DNA of 64,000 nt from Sphaerisporangium fuscum (lineage in GTDB: Bacteria; Actinomycetota; Actinomycetes; Streptosporangiales; Streptosporangiaceae): NCBI RefSeq assembly GCF_018531465.1, contig NZ_JAHDTF010000012.1, positions 62,001 to 126,000 on the forward strand, in the 5' to 3' direction. The translations under genes were made by a program, and so were the position numbers. Positions 1 to 9,497 of this stretch are shown one piece after another. Each line of letters opens with the position of its first letter. The first letter of the stretch is position 1. Under the pieces are notes generated by a model. It was not told where the DNA came from. It ran no database searches and saw nothing but the letters and a program-made list of their open reading frames with translations.

Positions 1-137
1 CTTATGGGGCGCAGACTGCCGAGCTTGTCACGGTCGGGCACGGTAGGGTCGATCCGCCCGCGACTCTTGTCCGGGTGGTCGCCGGACGCTCCCCCGCCAG
101 AACTGCGCAGGGTGCGCGGCGCCGACGGAAGAGGTGA
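1..137 (+). CDS. rsmG: RsmG (GidB) 16S rRNA m7G527 methyltransferase, C-terminal end only
   Basis: Partial gene cut by the left window edge; the last 44 codons are visible and end in TGA at 135-137. The residue run YGAQTAELVTVG followed by a TLVRVVAGRSP segment and a basic Arg/Lys tail is typical of the C-terminus of RsmG, which uses S-adenosylmethionine to methylate 16S rRNA at G527. The place directly before parA-parB is the conserved one in actinobacteria, which supports the call made on so short a piece. The stop codon overlaps a possible upstream GTG start of parA at 134. Confidence 0.75.
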   Translation, partial: YGAQTAELVTVGHGRVDPPATLVRVVAGRSPARTAQGARRRRKR

Positions 138-268
138 CGGTTATGCCGGATACGGCGGGCGGCCTGGGCTGGCCGGGTAGCCAAGTCTCCGTGTCGAGCG
201 GAAGACCCTCGGGTCTCGGCTGGCCTCCCTCCTCTGCTGCTGCGACGCCCGTTGAAAGGACGACGACC

Positions 269-1210
<942 letters not shown>

Positions 1211-1374
1211 CCCGGCCCGGCGGCGGTACCCTCCTGTGGAGTGTCCCGCGCCGGGCCCGATGGGAACGTCAGAGTCACTTCGCCGTGCCTACGTGGCATG
1301 GGCGCGGTGAAAGCGGCGGCGGCGACCTTTGATGGCCGTCTCCGCGCGAGCGGGTCGTTGGGCGAGGAGGAGTC

Positions 1375-2337
1375 GTGGCTCAGCAGAGGCGTGGTGGACT
1401 GGGGAAGGGCCTTGGAGCCCTGATCCCCACCGGGCCGATCATCGAAGTTCCGGCGGCCGCGGAAGCGGTGCCGGAACCCCCTCCGGCGAGCGAGGGCCCC
1501 AAGCCCGTCGCGGGCGCCTACTTCATGGAGATACCCCTCAAGTCGATCAGCCCGAACCCGCGGCAGCCGAGGGACATCTTCGACGACGAGTCCCTTCAGG
1601 AGCTGGCCGACTCCATCGATGAGGTCGGGCTCCTCCAGCCCATCGTGGTTCGCTCGATGGGCGAGGAGCGCTACGAGCTCATCATGGGGGAGCGGCGGTG
1701 GCGCGCCTTCCAGCGTCTGGGCCGCGAGGAGATCCCCGCCATCGTCCGGAGCACCCAGGACGACGAGATGCTCCGCGAGGCGCTCATCGAGAACCTCCAG
1801 CGTGAACAGCTCAACGCCCTGGAGGAAGCGGCCGCGTACCGCCAGCTTCTGGACGACTTCGGCGCGACCCACGAGCAGCTCGCCCAGCGGGTCGGCCGCT
1901 CGCGATCCCACATCACCAACACCCTGCGCCTGCTCAACCTCCCACCCAACGTACAGGTCAGCGTGGCGGCCGGCACGATCAGCGCGGGCCACGCCCGAGC
2001 GCTCCTCGCGCTCGACGACCCCGCGGCGATGGAGCATCTCGCGAAGCGCATCGTCGCCGAGGGGCTCTCCGTGCGCAGCGTGGAGGAGATCGTGTCGCTG
2101 GGGGAGGCCACCGCGGCCCCGGTCCCCCGGGCCCGCCGGCCGAAGGATGCTCCCGAACCGGCCCTGGCCCACATCGCCCACCGCCTGTCCGATCACTTCG
2201 AGACCCGCGTCAAGGTCGATCTGGGACGGCACAAGGGCCGCATCGTCGTCGAGTTCGCCACGATGGACGATCTGGAGCGAATCCTCAGCACGATGGCGCC
2301 CGGCGCGACCGGTGCGCTGAACGACCTGGACGACTGA
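1375..2337 (+). CDS. parB: Chromosome-partitioning protein ParB (Spo0J), CTP-dependent clamp
   Basis: 320 residues. It binds parS and spreads along DNA as a CTP-switched clamp, and is the partner of ParA. The GTG start is fixed by GAGGAGG 4 bases upstream. The N-terminus RGGLGKGLGALIP is the conserved ParA-interaction motif. The N-terminal domain follows with NPRQPR, GERRWRA and ENLQRE motifs (CTP pocket and DNA-binding region, about residues 60-150). Next comes a helix-turn-helix around LAQRVGRSRSHITN, and a C-terminal dimerisation domain from about residue 260. Four parS sites lie within 4.1 kb around this gene. No unusual feature in the protein itself. Confidence 0.97.
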   Translation: MAQQRRGGLGKGLGALIPTGPIIEVPAAAEAVPEPPPASEGPKPVAGAYFMEIPLKSISPNPRQPRDIFDDESLQELADSIDEVGLLQPIVVRSMGEERYELIMGERRWRAFQRLGREEIPAIVRSTQDDEMLREALIENLQREQLNALEEAAAYRQLLDDFGATHEQLAQRVGRSRSHITNTLRLLNLPPNVQVSVAAGTISAGHARALLALDDPAAMEHLAKRIVAEGLSVRSVEEIVSLGEATAAPVPRARRPKDAPEPALAHIAHRLSDHFETRVKVDLGRHKGRIVVEFATMDDLERILSTMAPGATGALNDLDD

Positions 2338-2496
2338 CCGCCCATCCCCTTTTTTACGGGCGCGGATTTCCCTGATCCTAGGTATCCGCGCCCCAGCGGT
2401 CGTCTTCGCCTGGCCCCCGGTCGACCAGGAGCAGGGGCTCCAGGGAAGACTGTCGACGGCGGTGAGGACTCGTAGATCGCGGTCGGCCCACTCCAA

Positions 2497-2510
2497 GTTT
2501 CACGTGAAAC
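2497..2510. promoter_or_regulatory. parS site 2
   Basis: Perfect GTTTCACGTGAAAC palindrome in the non-coding stretch after parB. It opens the first copy of a 68-bp tandem repeat. Confidence 0.95.
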
Positions 2511-2564
2511 GTCGAACAGATCCGGCCCCTGATCGAGCATCGCGCAGCCACGGTCGTTTATCTC

Positions 2565-2578
2565 GTTTCACGTGAAAC
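2565..2578. promoter_or_regulatory. parS site 3
   Basis: Perfect GTTTCACGTGAAAC palindrome exactly 68 bp after site 2. It opens the second, slightly diverged copy of the same unit. Confidence 0.95.
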
Positions 2579-2807
2579 GACGAACACGATCCGGCCTCCG
2601 GTCGAGTACCGCGCAGCCACGGCTGTTACCTCCCCGCCTTGGCTCGCCGCCAACGGCTCGGTCCACCACCTCGGCGGGCTTTCCGCCCTGGTTCGCCGTC
2701 GAAGCTCGCTTTCTGGCCTGGTGGCCACGTCGACCGGTTTTCCGGGTGCGGTCCGCCGCGTCGTCTGGGGTGCCGCCCTGGTTCGCCGCTGGTGGGATCA
2801 GCAGTGA

Positions 2808-3140
2808 TCTAGGGTCATCTCGGTGCTCAACGCGACGGCCATGACGATGGGCGAGCGGGCCGAGGAGATCCGGCTGCTGCGTACCGTGGGGGCCAGACCA
2901 CCGCAGCTCACCAGGGCGGTGTGCTGGGAGACGTTGATCGTGACCTGCGTCGGGACACTGCTGGGAACGGCGATCGCCGCCGCCTCCCTCACCGCCCTTT
3001 GCAAGGCCGCGACCGGCCGAGCGTGGTTCGCCTACTCCCTGCCGCAGTACGCGGGCCTCGTACTGGTCTGCGCCGTGACCGGCCTGGCCGGCCACACGGA
3101 AAGCACGGCAGAGGCCGCTACTGCGCGACGGCTGACTTCG
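2808..3140 (+). pseudogene. Remnant of an FtsX-type ABC transporter permease (C-terminal fragment)
   Basis: The open frame reads VISVLNATAMTMGERAEEI, then RLLRTVGARPPQLTRAVCWE and a hydrophobic helix. This is the conserved penultimate-TM/loop region near the C-terminus of MacB/FtsX-type permeases (pattern: ...R..E...LR..GA...Q....WE). An in-frame TGA lies just upstream at about 2805, and no N-terminal domain, ATP-binding partner or ribosome-binding site is visible. After about 3100 the similarity fades into unstructured sequence. I read it as a decayed leftover of a lost transporter, stranded between parS sites 3 and 4. A small expressed protein starting at GTG 2823 cannot be excluded but is unlikely. 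Confidence 0.6.
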
Positions 3141-3334
3141 ATGTCGTCAGGCGGAACTGTCTCGGCTGGCGTGGGCCGACCGCCTCGGCCGCTGCCTCTC
3201 TTCCGATCCAGGCCCGGCTCGTTCATGACACCAGAGGTACCTGGTGTCCGCCGACCTGGATCGGGCCGGCCGCCGGACCGGACCGCCCACATGCGGCTCC
3301 GATCTGTGGATCCGTGCGGGCGTAGCCTGACGGG

Positions 3335-4381
3335 GTGATCGAATCTCCCTATGTCGGCGACTTCGCCAGCGACAATCACACCAAGGCACACCCGTTCGTG
3401 CTCGACGCCGTCGCGGCCGCCAATACAGGTCACGCGCCCGCGTACGGTGACGACGCGTGGACGAGCAGGCTCATCGATCAGATCCGCTCCGAGTTCGGCG
3501 ACCAGGCCACACCGTTCGTCGCCCTGAACGGCACCGGGGCCAACATGCTCGGGCTCAGCCTGATGCTCGGGCGCCGCTATGACGCGATCATCTGTCCGGA
3601 CACCGCGCACATCGCCACACACGAGACCGGGGCCACCGAGCGGATCCTCGGGGTCAAGCTCATCACCGTCCCGACCTCGCAAGGCAAGCTGACTCCGGAG
3701 GACGTGATCGCACGGCTGGGCACACCGGAGAACATCAGTGAGGTACAGCCCAAGGTCGTCTCGATCTCCGAGGTCACCGAGCTCGGCACCTGCTACACAC
3801 CGGAGGAGATCGCCGCGCTCGCCGAGACGGCGCACGCGAACGGCATGCTCCTCCACGTGGACGGTGCGCGCATCGCCAACGCCGCCGCCTTCCTCGGCTG
3901 CTCCCTGCGGCAGCTGATCACCGAGGCCGGGGTCGACGTGCTGAGCTTCGGCGCGTCCAAGAACGGCGGCCTGGTCGGCGAGGCGGTGATCGTCCTGCGC
4001 CCCGACCTGGCGGAGGGCGGCCCCTATCTACGGCGTCAGATGCTCCAGCTGGCCTCCAAGATGCGCTTCGTCTCGGCTCAGCTGTCGGCCCTTTTGACGG
4101 GAGAGCTCTGGCGGGACAACGCCCGCCACGCGAACGCGATGGCCCGCAGGCTCGCGGACGGGATCGCCGATCTCCCCGGCCTCACCATCCGCTGGCCCGT
4201 CGAATCGAACGCCGTCTTCGCCTCTCTCCCCGCCGGTGCGATCGAGGAGCTGCGCTCCCGCTATCTGTTCCACGTCTGGGACGCCACCGACAACACGGTC
4301 CGATGGATGACGGCCTTCGACACCTCTCCCGAGGACGTCGACGCCTTCATCAGCGACATCCGCAAGGCGGTCAAGGGCTGA
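3335..4381 (+). CDS. Threonine aldolase-like PLP enzyme (beta-eliminating lyase family)
   Basis: 348 residues, the normal length for low-specificity L-threonine aldolases, which cleave threonine or allo-threonine to glycine and acetaldehyde. Family landmarks are the N-terminal GDFASDN segment, HETG (PLP-ring stacking His region, about residue 92), HVDGARIANAA (Asp that binds the PLP nitrogen, about 173) and SFGASKNGG with the Schiff-base lysine. The GTG start at 3335 has no clear Shine-Dalgarno, but TAGCCT ends 6 bases upstream, so a leaderless mRNA is plausible. Convergent with the ligase gene downstream. Substrate specificity cannot be told from sequence. Confidence 0.85.
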   Translation: MIESPYVGDFASDNHTKAHPFVLDAVAAANTGHAPAYGDDAWTSRLIDQIRSEFGDQATPFVALNGTGANMLGLSLMLGRRYDAIICPDTAHIATHETGATERILGVKLITVPTSQGKLTPEDVIARLGTPENISEVQPKVVSISEVTELGTCYTPEEIAALAETAHANGMLLHVDGARIANAAAFLGCSLRQLITEAGVDVLSFGASKNGGLVGEAVIVLRPDLAEGGPYLRRQMLQLASKMRFVSAQLSALLTGELWRDNARHANAMARRLADGIADLPGLTIRWPVESNAVFASLPAGAIEELRSRYLFHVWDATDNTVRWMTAFDTSPEDVDAFISDIRKAVKG

Positions 4382-4425
4382 TCAAGCCGCCCTTGTGACC
4401 CCCAGCCGCCGCAATCCCGCCCCCC

Positions 4426-4439
4426 GTTTCACGTGAAAC
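4426..4439. promoter_or_regulatory. parS site 4
   Basis: Perfect GTTTCACGTGAAAC in the short gap between two convergent genes. A weak inverted repeat CAAGGG/CCCTTG (4372-4395) just before it may serve as a terminator. Confidence 0.95.
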
Positions 4440-4453
4440 AGCGGCACGCCGGG

Positions 4454-5416
4454 TTACGGGAGGTCGGTGGCCCGGTGGGCGGCGGCGTCCAGGAGGCCGC
4501 GGCAGATGTCGCCGAGATCCTTGCCCGCGGCTTCGACCGCCATGGGGAGCAGCGACGTCTCGGTCATGCCCGGGGCGACGTTGACCTCCAGGAAGTGGGG
4601 GCGGCCGTCGCCGTCGACGATGAGGTCGGTGCGGGACAGGTCGCGCAGGCCGAGGGCGGTGTGCGCGGTGACGGCGAGCTCGGCGCACGCCTCCGCCACC
4701 TCGGGCCGCAGCCGCGCCGGCGCGAAGAACTCGGTGCGTCCGGCGGTGTAGCGGGCGGAGTAGTCGTAGACCCCTCCGTCAGGGACGATCTCGACGGGCG
4801 GCAGGGCGACGGGCCCGTCGCCGAGGTCGATGACGGAGACCGCCACCTCGACCCCCTCGACGTACTGCTCGATCAGCGCCGTGTCGCCGTAGGCGAAGCA
4901 TCCCACCATTGCCGCCGGGAGCTCGTCGGCCTTGCGCACGATGGAAGCGCCCAGCGCGGACCCGCCGCGGGACGGCTTGACGAACAGCGGGAGCCCCAGC
5001 CGTTCGACGATGCGTGCGAGGACGGCGGTGGCGCCCAGGTCGTGGAAGGTCTCCTTCGGCAGCACGACCGACTCGGGTGTGCGCACGCCCACGGACCTGA
5101 CCATGGTCTTGGCGGTCGGCTTGTCGTAAGCGATGCGGCATGCGTCGGGAGCGGCCCCGACGTACGGCAGCGAGAGCAGCTCCAGCACCGACCGGATGGC
5201 ACCGTCCTCCCCGCTGCCGCCGTGCAGCGTCACGAAGACCACGTCCGGCGGGTCGGCGAGGACGGCGGGCACGAGGGCCGCGTCGGTGTCGCGCGTCTCC
5301 ACGTCGACCCCGGCGGCCCGCAGCACCTCGCTCACCCGGCGTCCGGAGCGGAGGGAGACCTCTCGTTCGTACGACAGCCCGCCCGCCAGCACCAGCACAT
5401 GGCCGAGATCGCTCAT
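4454..5416 (-). CDS. D-alanine-D-alanine ligase family ATP-grasp protein
   Basis: 320 residues. ATP-grasp ligase related to Ddl, which joins two D-alanines for peptidoglycan. Visible motifs: N-terminal GGLSYEREVSLRSG (Glu for the first D-Ala), HGGSGEDG, the central-domain lysine in FVKPSRGGSALG, and the metal-binding FLEVNVAPGMTETS near the end (canonical Ddl usually has EVNTMPG or EVNTLPG). GAAAGG lies 6 bases before the ATG. It sits in a conserved position in the origin region, and such genomes usually carry a second Ddl in a cell-wall cluster, so this one may be a paralogue with altered substrate. I leave the symbol blank for that reason. Confidence 0.8.
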   Translation of the reverse strand: MSDLGHVLVLAGGLSYEREVSLRSGRRVSEVLRAAGVDVETRDTDAALVPAVLADPPDVVFVTLHGGSGEDGAIRSVLELLSLPYVGAAPDACRIAYDKPTAKTMVRSVGVRTPESVVLPKETFHDLGATAVLARIVERLGLPLFVKPSRGGSALGASIVRKADELPAAMVGCFAYGDTALIEQYVEGVEVAVSVIDLGDGPVALPPVEIVPDGGVYDYSARYTAGRTEFFAPARLRPEVAEACAELAVTAHTALGLRDLSRTDLIVDGDGRPHFLEVNVAPGMTETSLLPMAVEAAGKDLGDICRGLLDAAAHRATDLP

Positions 5417-5517
5417 CGGGGACCTTTCTCACGTCGTGGCACCGGCCGGCGCCCGCTGGACGGGCGGGCGCCGGCCGTGCGGCAATTCTTCCGGTCGGAT
5501 GGGACGCGGCGTCCCTT

Positions 5518-6843
5518 TCAGGCTAGGTCGGGCCCCGGCGTGTCGACGCCACCGTGGGCCGGCACCGAGCCGGTGCCGAACGTGTCGCGCAGCACCAGCT
5601 CCTGCTGGATGACCCCGGCGAGGCGGCGGACCCCCTCGCGGATGCGGTCGGGTTCGGGGTAGCAGTACGACAGGCGCATGTTGCGCGAGCCGGAGGCGTC
5701 GGCGTAGAAGCCGGTGCCGGGCACGAACGCCACCCGCTCGGCCACCGCGCGCGGCAGGATCGCCTTGGAGTCGAGCCCTTCGGGGAGGGTCATCCAGACG
5801 AAGAAGCCGCCCGCTGGGCGGGTCCAGGTGCATCCGGGCGGCATGAGCGCCTCCAGCGCGCCCAGCATGGCGTCGCGTCGCTCGCGGTAGAGCTCCCGGA
5901 ACGACTTGATCTGCTCGCGCCACGGCTGGGTGGCGAGGTACTGGCCGACGGCGAGCTGCGAGAAGCTCGAGTGCGACAGCACCGCCGACTCCATGGCCAG
6001 CACCAGCTTGTCCCGGACGGCGTGGGGCGCGAGGGCCCAGCCGACGCGGAAGCCGGGGGCCAGCGTCTTGGAGAAGGACCCGAGGTACACGACCCCCTCG
6101 GGGTCGTCGGCGCGCAGCGCGCGCATCGGCTCGCCGTCGAAGCCCAGCAGGCCGTACGGATTGTCCTCGACCACGAGCACGTCGGCCCGCCGGCAGATCT
6201 CGAGCACCTGGCGGCGTCGCTCGGCGGTGAGGGTGACGCCGGCGGGGTTCTGGAAGCTCGGCACGGTGTAGAGGAACTTGATGCGGCGTCCCGCGCGGGC
6301 CGCGGCGGTGATCGCCTCTGAGAGGGCCTCGGGCACCAACCCGAGGTCGTCCATGGGGACGTGCACGACGGAGGCCTGGTAGGCCGCGAACGTGCCGAGC
6401 GCGCCGACGTACGACGGGCCTTCGGCGAGGATCACGTCGCCGGGGTCGATGAAGATGCGGGTGATCAGATCGAGGGCCTGCTGCGATCCGACGGTGACGA
6501 CGACGTCGTCGGGGCCGGCCTCGATGCCTTCGAGGCGCATCACCTCGCAGATCTGCTCGCGCAGGTGGGGGTCTCCCTGGCCGGAGCCGTACTGCAGCGC
6601 CACGGTGCCGCGCCGGGCCACAAGGTCGGCGACGAGCTCGCCGACGGTGTCGAGGGGGAGGGCGGTGACGTACGGCATGCCGCCGGCCAGCGAGACCACC
6701 TCGGGCCTCGACGCGACGGCGAAGAGAGCTCGGACCTCGGAGGCGACCATCCCGGCTGCCCGTGCGGCGTACCGATCGATGTAGGCGTCGATGCGCGACC
6801 CGTGGGCCGCCGTCCTCCGACCGTGATCCTGCTCTTCCGTCAC
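5518..6843 (-). CDS. PLP-dependent aminotransferase, class I/II (2-aminoadipate transaminase-like)
   Basis: 441 residues, fold-type I aminotransferase resembling LysN/MocR-type transaminases but without a helix-turn-helix domain. Visible: SLAGGMP near the N-terminus, the YGSGQGDPHLREQI substrate-pocket segment, GSQQALDLI, the VVEDNPYG turn carrying the Asp that contacts PLP, and the Schiff-base lysine in GSFSKTLAPGFRVGW. The GTG start is supported by AGGAGG 6 bases upstream. The gene follows the ligase-like gene in the same direction with about 100 bases between. The amino donor and pathway cannot be read from sequence. Confidence 0.85.
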   Translation of the reverse strand: MTEEQDHGRRTAAHGSRIDAYIDRYAARAAGMVASEVRALFAVASRPEVVSLAGGMPYVTALPLDTVGELVADLVARRGTVALQYGSGQGDPHLREQICEVMRLEGIEAGPDDVVVTVGSQQALDLITRIFIDPGDVILAEGPSYVGALGTFAAYQASVVHVPMDDLGLVPEALSEAITAAARAGRRIKFLYTVPSFQNPAGVTLTAERRRQVLEICRRADVLVVEDNPYGLLGFDGEPMRALRADDPEGVVYLGSFSKTLAPGFRVGWALAPHAVRDKLVLAMESAVLSHSSFSQLAVGQYLATQPWREQIKSFRELYRERRDAMLGALEALMPPGCTWTRPAGGFFVWMTLPEGLDSKAILPRAVAERVAFVPGTGFYADASGSRNMRLSYCYPEPDRIREGVRRLAGVIQQELVLRDTFGTGSVPAHGGVDTPGPDLA

Positions 6844-7127
6844 GGTCCACCTCCTAGGTCATAGCCGCGTCAGATTTGGCTGCGGAGAAACCAGAGTACG
6901 CCAGCGAGCCCCGCCGCCTTTCCTTATTTCTTCACTTCAGGGGCTATTCCCGGCATACCCTCCGTCAGCTGACGGTCAGGACGATACGACAAGCCGCGTG
7001 GGGAGAGGTGAGGAGGATCACCGCGCCCGCCCTTCACTCAGCTACCATGCCAGTCTGGAGACGCCGTAAATTGGTGCGCTTTTCCGCCATGACTCGCGTT
7101 CGTCTCGCAAGGATTGGGGGCTCCGAG

Positions 7128-7745
7128 GTGTCGCGTCGGCTGGTGAATGTCACGCTGGACAACCTTGACGATTTGCCACGCCGCTGCCGGCGGTGCGTTT
7201 TCTGGGAGCTCGACCCCGTCAGCGGGGAGCGTGCCCAGGAGGCCGGTGACCCGGGGCTCGAGAAGGAGGCGTGGATCTCCGCGACCCTCCTCGAGTGGGG
7301 CAGCTGCGGCAAGATCTGCTACGTCGACGGCGTGCCCGCCGGGTTCGTGCTGTACGCGCCGCCGCTGTACGTCCCCCGGTCGGTCGCGTTCCCGACCTCC
7401 CCGGTGAGCGCGGACGCGGTCCTGCTGATGACCGCGCACATCGTGTCGGAGTTCTCCGGCGGCGGGCTCGGCCGCATGCTGATCCAGGGGGTCGCCAAGG
7501 ACCTGACCCGGCGTGGCGTGCGGGCCATCGAGGCGTTCGGCGACCTGAAGTGGGAGCAGCCGGGCTGCGTGCTGCCCGCCGAGTATCTCCTCGCCGTCGG
7601 TTTCAAGACGGTACGCCCACATCTGCGCTTCCCCAGGCTGCGTCTGGAGCTGAAGACGGCGGCTTCGTGGCGCGAGGACGTCGAGGTGGCGCTGGAGCGG
7701 CTGCTGGGCTCCATGAGTCCGGAACGTGCGCTTCGTCCCGTCTGA
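7128..7745 (+). CDS. GNAT-family N-acetyltransferase
   Basis: 205 residues from the GTG at 7128, starting SRRLVNVTLDNLDDLP. The following RRCRRCVFWELDP segment is characteristic of a conserved actinobacterial GNAT protein found next to the thioredoxin genes. A mid-protein GGGLGRMLIQG stretch matches the acetyl-CoA pyrophosphate loop (R/Q-x-x-G-x-G/A). The frame stays open upstream to 6876, but the earlier region lacks family similarity. The GGGGG run 7 bases before GTG 7128 is the likely ribosome-binding site. Two cysteines in the CRRC segment could bind metal or respond to redox state, which is speculation. The substrate is unknown. Confidence 0.75.
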   Translation: MSRRLVNVTLDNLDDLPRRCRRCVFWELDPVSGERAQEAGDPGLEKEAWISATLLEWGSCGKICYVDGVPAGFVLYAPPLYVPRSVAFPTSPVSADAVLLMTAHIVSEFSGGGLGRMLIQGVAKDLTRRGVRAIEAFGDLKWEQPGCVLPAEYLLAVGFKTVRPHLRFPRLRLELKTAASWREDVEVALERLLGSMSPERALRPV

Positions 7746-7790
7746 GGCGACCTGAGCGCCCGCACGGCGCCCCACAGCCCCCAGGAGCAA

Positions 7791-7826
7791 CAGAGCCCCT
7801 CGCACCGTGTGGTGCGAGGGGCTCTG
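7791..7826. terminator. Intrinsic terminator between convergent GNAT and trxA genes
   Basis: Perfect 16-bp stem (7791-7806 with 7811-7826) and a 4-base loop GTGT, between two converging transcripts. No U-run, as is common in actinobacteria; it can act in both directions. Confidence 0.85.
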
Positions 7827-7918
7827 TCGTCGCCATGTGGCGGCGCCGAGATCCGTTTCCGGTACGTCGATCCGAGTGGATCGCCTGGGGGATCCGGGGC
7901 CAGTGCGGGGATACGGGC

Positions 7919-8242
7919 CTAGATGACGCCGTCGAGCTCGCGGAGCAGCATGGCCTTCGGCTTGGCGCCGATGATCTGCTTCACGACCTCCCCGCCCTTG
8001 TAGACGTTCATCGTCGGGATCTGCAGCACGCCGTAGTCACGCGGGGTCTGCGGGTTCTCGTCGATGTTGATCTTGACGATGGTGAGCTTGTCGGCGTGCT
8101 CGCTCGCGATCTCCTGCAGGATCGGCGCGACCTGACGGCACGGACCGCACCACTCCGCCCAGAAGTCGACGAGCACGGGCTTGTCGCTCTTGAGGACCTC
8201 GGCCTCGAAGGTGGCGTCGGTCACTGACTTGATCTCGCCCAA
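7919..8242 (-). CDS. trxA: Thioredoxin TrxA
   Basis: 107 residues with the active-site WCGPC in VDFWAEWCGPC, the cis-proline region IPTMNVYKGG, and normal thioredoxin length. It is a cytoplasmic dithiol reductant, recycled by TrxB encoded just upstream. The frame is open to 8374, but I place the start at the TTG at 8242 because GGGAG lies 6 bases before it and translation then begins MGEIKSVTD, as in thioredoxins. GTG further in (MTDATF) is the alternative. It shares an operon with trxB, so the SigR-type promoter upstream of trxB should control both. Confidence 0.93.
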   Translation of the reverse strand: MGEIKSVTDATFEAEVLKSDKPVLVDFWAEWCGPCRQVAPILQEIASEHADKLTIVKINIDENPQTPRDYGVLQIPTMNVYKGGEVVKQIIGAKPKAMLLRELDGVI

Positions 8243-8352
8243 GGTGTTCTCCCATTGAGTGTTGACGGTGAGACGGTCGGCGGGCACCACCCTGGTGCCC
8301 GGAGGGCCCGCGGTCGCGGCCGGCAGAGCCGCGACCGGGATCGGCCCGGCTG

Positions 8353-9282
8353 TCAGCTGTGGTGGGCGAGCCACCGCTCGGCGTCCAGCGACGCCGCGCA
8401 GCCGGTGCCCGCCGCGGTGATGGCCTGGCGGTAGATGTGGTCGACGACGTCACCCGCGGCGAAGACGCCGTCGAGGTTCGTCCGCGAGGTGGGGGCCTGG
8501 ACGATGACGTAACCCTCGTCGTCGATGTCGACCTGGCCCTTGAACAGCTCGCTGCGGGGGTCATGACCGATGGCGATGAACACGCCGCTGACGGCCAGCT
8601 CGGTCTCCTCCCCGCTCTTGAGGTTGCGGATCTTGACGCCGCTGACGCGGTTCTCGCCGAGGATGTCGGTGACGACGCTGTCCCAGACGAACTTGATCTT
8701 CTCGTTCGCGAAGGCGCGGTCCTGCATGATCTTGCTGGCGCGCAGCTCGTCGCGGCGGTGGATCACGGTCACCGAGCGGGCGAACCGGCTGAGGAACGTG
8801 GCCTCCTCCATGGCCGTGTCGCCACCCCCGACGACCACGATGTCCTGGTCGCGGAAGAAGAAGCCGTCACAGGTGGCACACCAGGAGACGCCCCGGCCGG
8901 AGAGCCGCTTCTCGTTCGGCAGGCCGAGCTCGCGGTACCCGGACCCGGTCGCGATGATCACCGTCTTCGCGAGGTAGGTCTCGGTGTGGGTCTTGACGAC
9001 CTTCGGGCTGGCGGTGAGGTCGACCTCGATCACGTCGTCGGCCACCAGCTCGGCGCCGAACCGCTCGGCCTGCTTGCGGAAGTTGTCCATGAGCTCGGGG
9101 CCGAGGATGCCGTCCGGGAAGCCGGGGAAGTTCTCGACGTCGGTGGTGTTCATGAGCGCGCCGCCGGCGGTGACGGAGCCTTCGAACACGAGGGGGTTGA
9201 GGTCCGCGCGCGCAGCGTAGACCGCGGCCGTATAGCCGGCCGGCCCCGACCCGATGATGATCACATTACGGACGTCGCTCAC
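8353..9282 (-). CDS. trxB: Thioredoxin reductase TrxB (NADPH, FAD)
   Basis: 309 residues. Reduces thioredoxin with NADPH. Visible: FAD-binding [10 protein letters not shown] at the N-terminus, the redox-active CATC in [10 protein letters not shown], the NADPH-binding [10 protein letters not shown], and the C-terminal FAD-contacting VFAAGDV. The GTG start at 9282 has GAAAGG 8 bases upstream; the frame happens to stay open far beyond it, which is a high-GC artefact. trxA follows after 110 bases. Confidence 0.96.
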   Translation of the reverse strand: MSDVRNVIIIGSGPAGYTAAVYAARADLNPLVFEGSVTAGGALMNTTDVENFPGFPDGILGPELMDNFRKQAERFGAELVADDVIEVDLTASPKVVKTHTETYLAKTVIIATGSGYRELGLPNEKRLSGRGVSWCATCDGFFFRDQDIVVVGGGDTAMEEATFLSRFARSVTVIHRRDELRASKIMQDRAFANEKIKFVWDSVVTDILGENRVSGVKIRNLKSGEETELAVSGVFIAIGHDPRSELFKGQVDIDDEGYVIVQAPTSRTNLDGVFAAGDVVDHIYRQAITAAGTGCAASLDAERWLAHHS

Positions 9283-9390
9283 GCCTGTCGCCTTTCGTGC
9301 CCATGGTGGTCGGTCGCTCGGCTGCCGGTGTGCGTCACCGCACCCGTCCCCCGACTGCTCATCCACCTGTTCGGTGGATGCAGTGGCGTC

Positions 9391-9416
9391 AACAGATCCT
9401 AGGCTTCCGGGATTCC
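9391..9416 (-). promoter_or_regulatory. SigR-type (disulfide-stress) promoter of trxBA
   Basis: On the minus strand GGAAT (9416-9412), exactly 18 bases, then GTT (9393-9391). This matches the Streptomyces SigR / mycobacterial SigH consensus GGAAT-N18/19-GTT, which is known to drive trxBA. It lies about 110 bases before the trxB start and after the terminator of the sigM operon, giving trxBA its own stress promoter. Confidence 0.8.
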
Positions 9417-9447
9417 CGGGCGCGCCAAGGGCGGGTCCCCGACATGA

Positions 9448-9481
9448 CGAAGTCCCCCGCGGTTTCCCGCGGAGGACTTCG
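9448..9481 (-). terminator. Terminator of the sigM / anti-sigma operon
   Basis: 15-bp stem with one mismatch (9448-9462 with 9467-9481), loop TTTC, 16 bases after the anti-sigma stop and before the trxB promoter. Confidence 0.8.
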
Positions 9482-9497
9482 CAGAGGTGGAAGAAGG

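Larger units (their letters stand above)
2497..2632. repeat. Tandem duplication of a 68-bp parS-containing unit
   Basis: Two adjacent units, 2497-2564 and 2565-2632. Both begin with the parS palindrome and continue with matching blocks (CGAACA, GATCCGGCC, TCGAG, CGCGCAGCCACGG) separated by scattered substitutions and one indel. The palindromes are perfect in both units while the rest has drifted, consistent with selection on the parS sites. The rest of the parB-to-3335 gap (2338-3334) contains only these units, a 16-bp direct repeat CCGCCCTGGTTCGCCG (2683 and 2773) and the permease remnant below. Confidence 0.85.
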
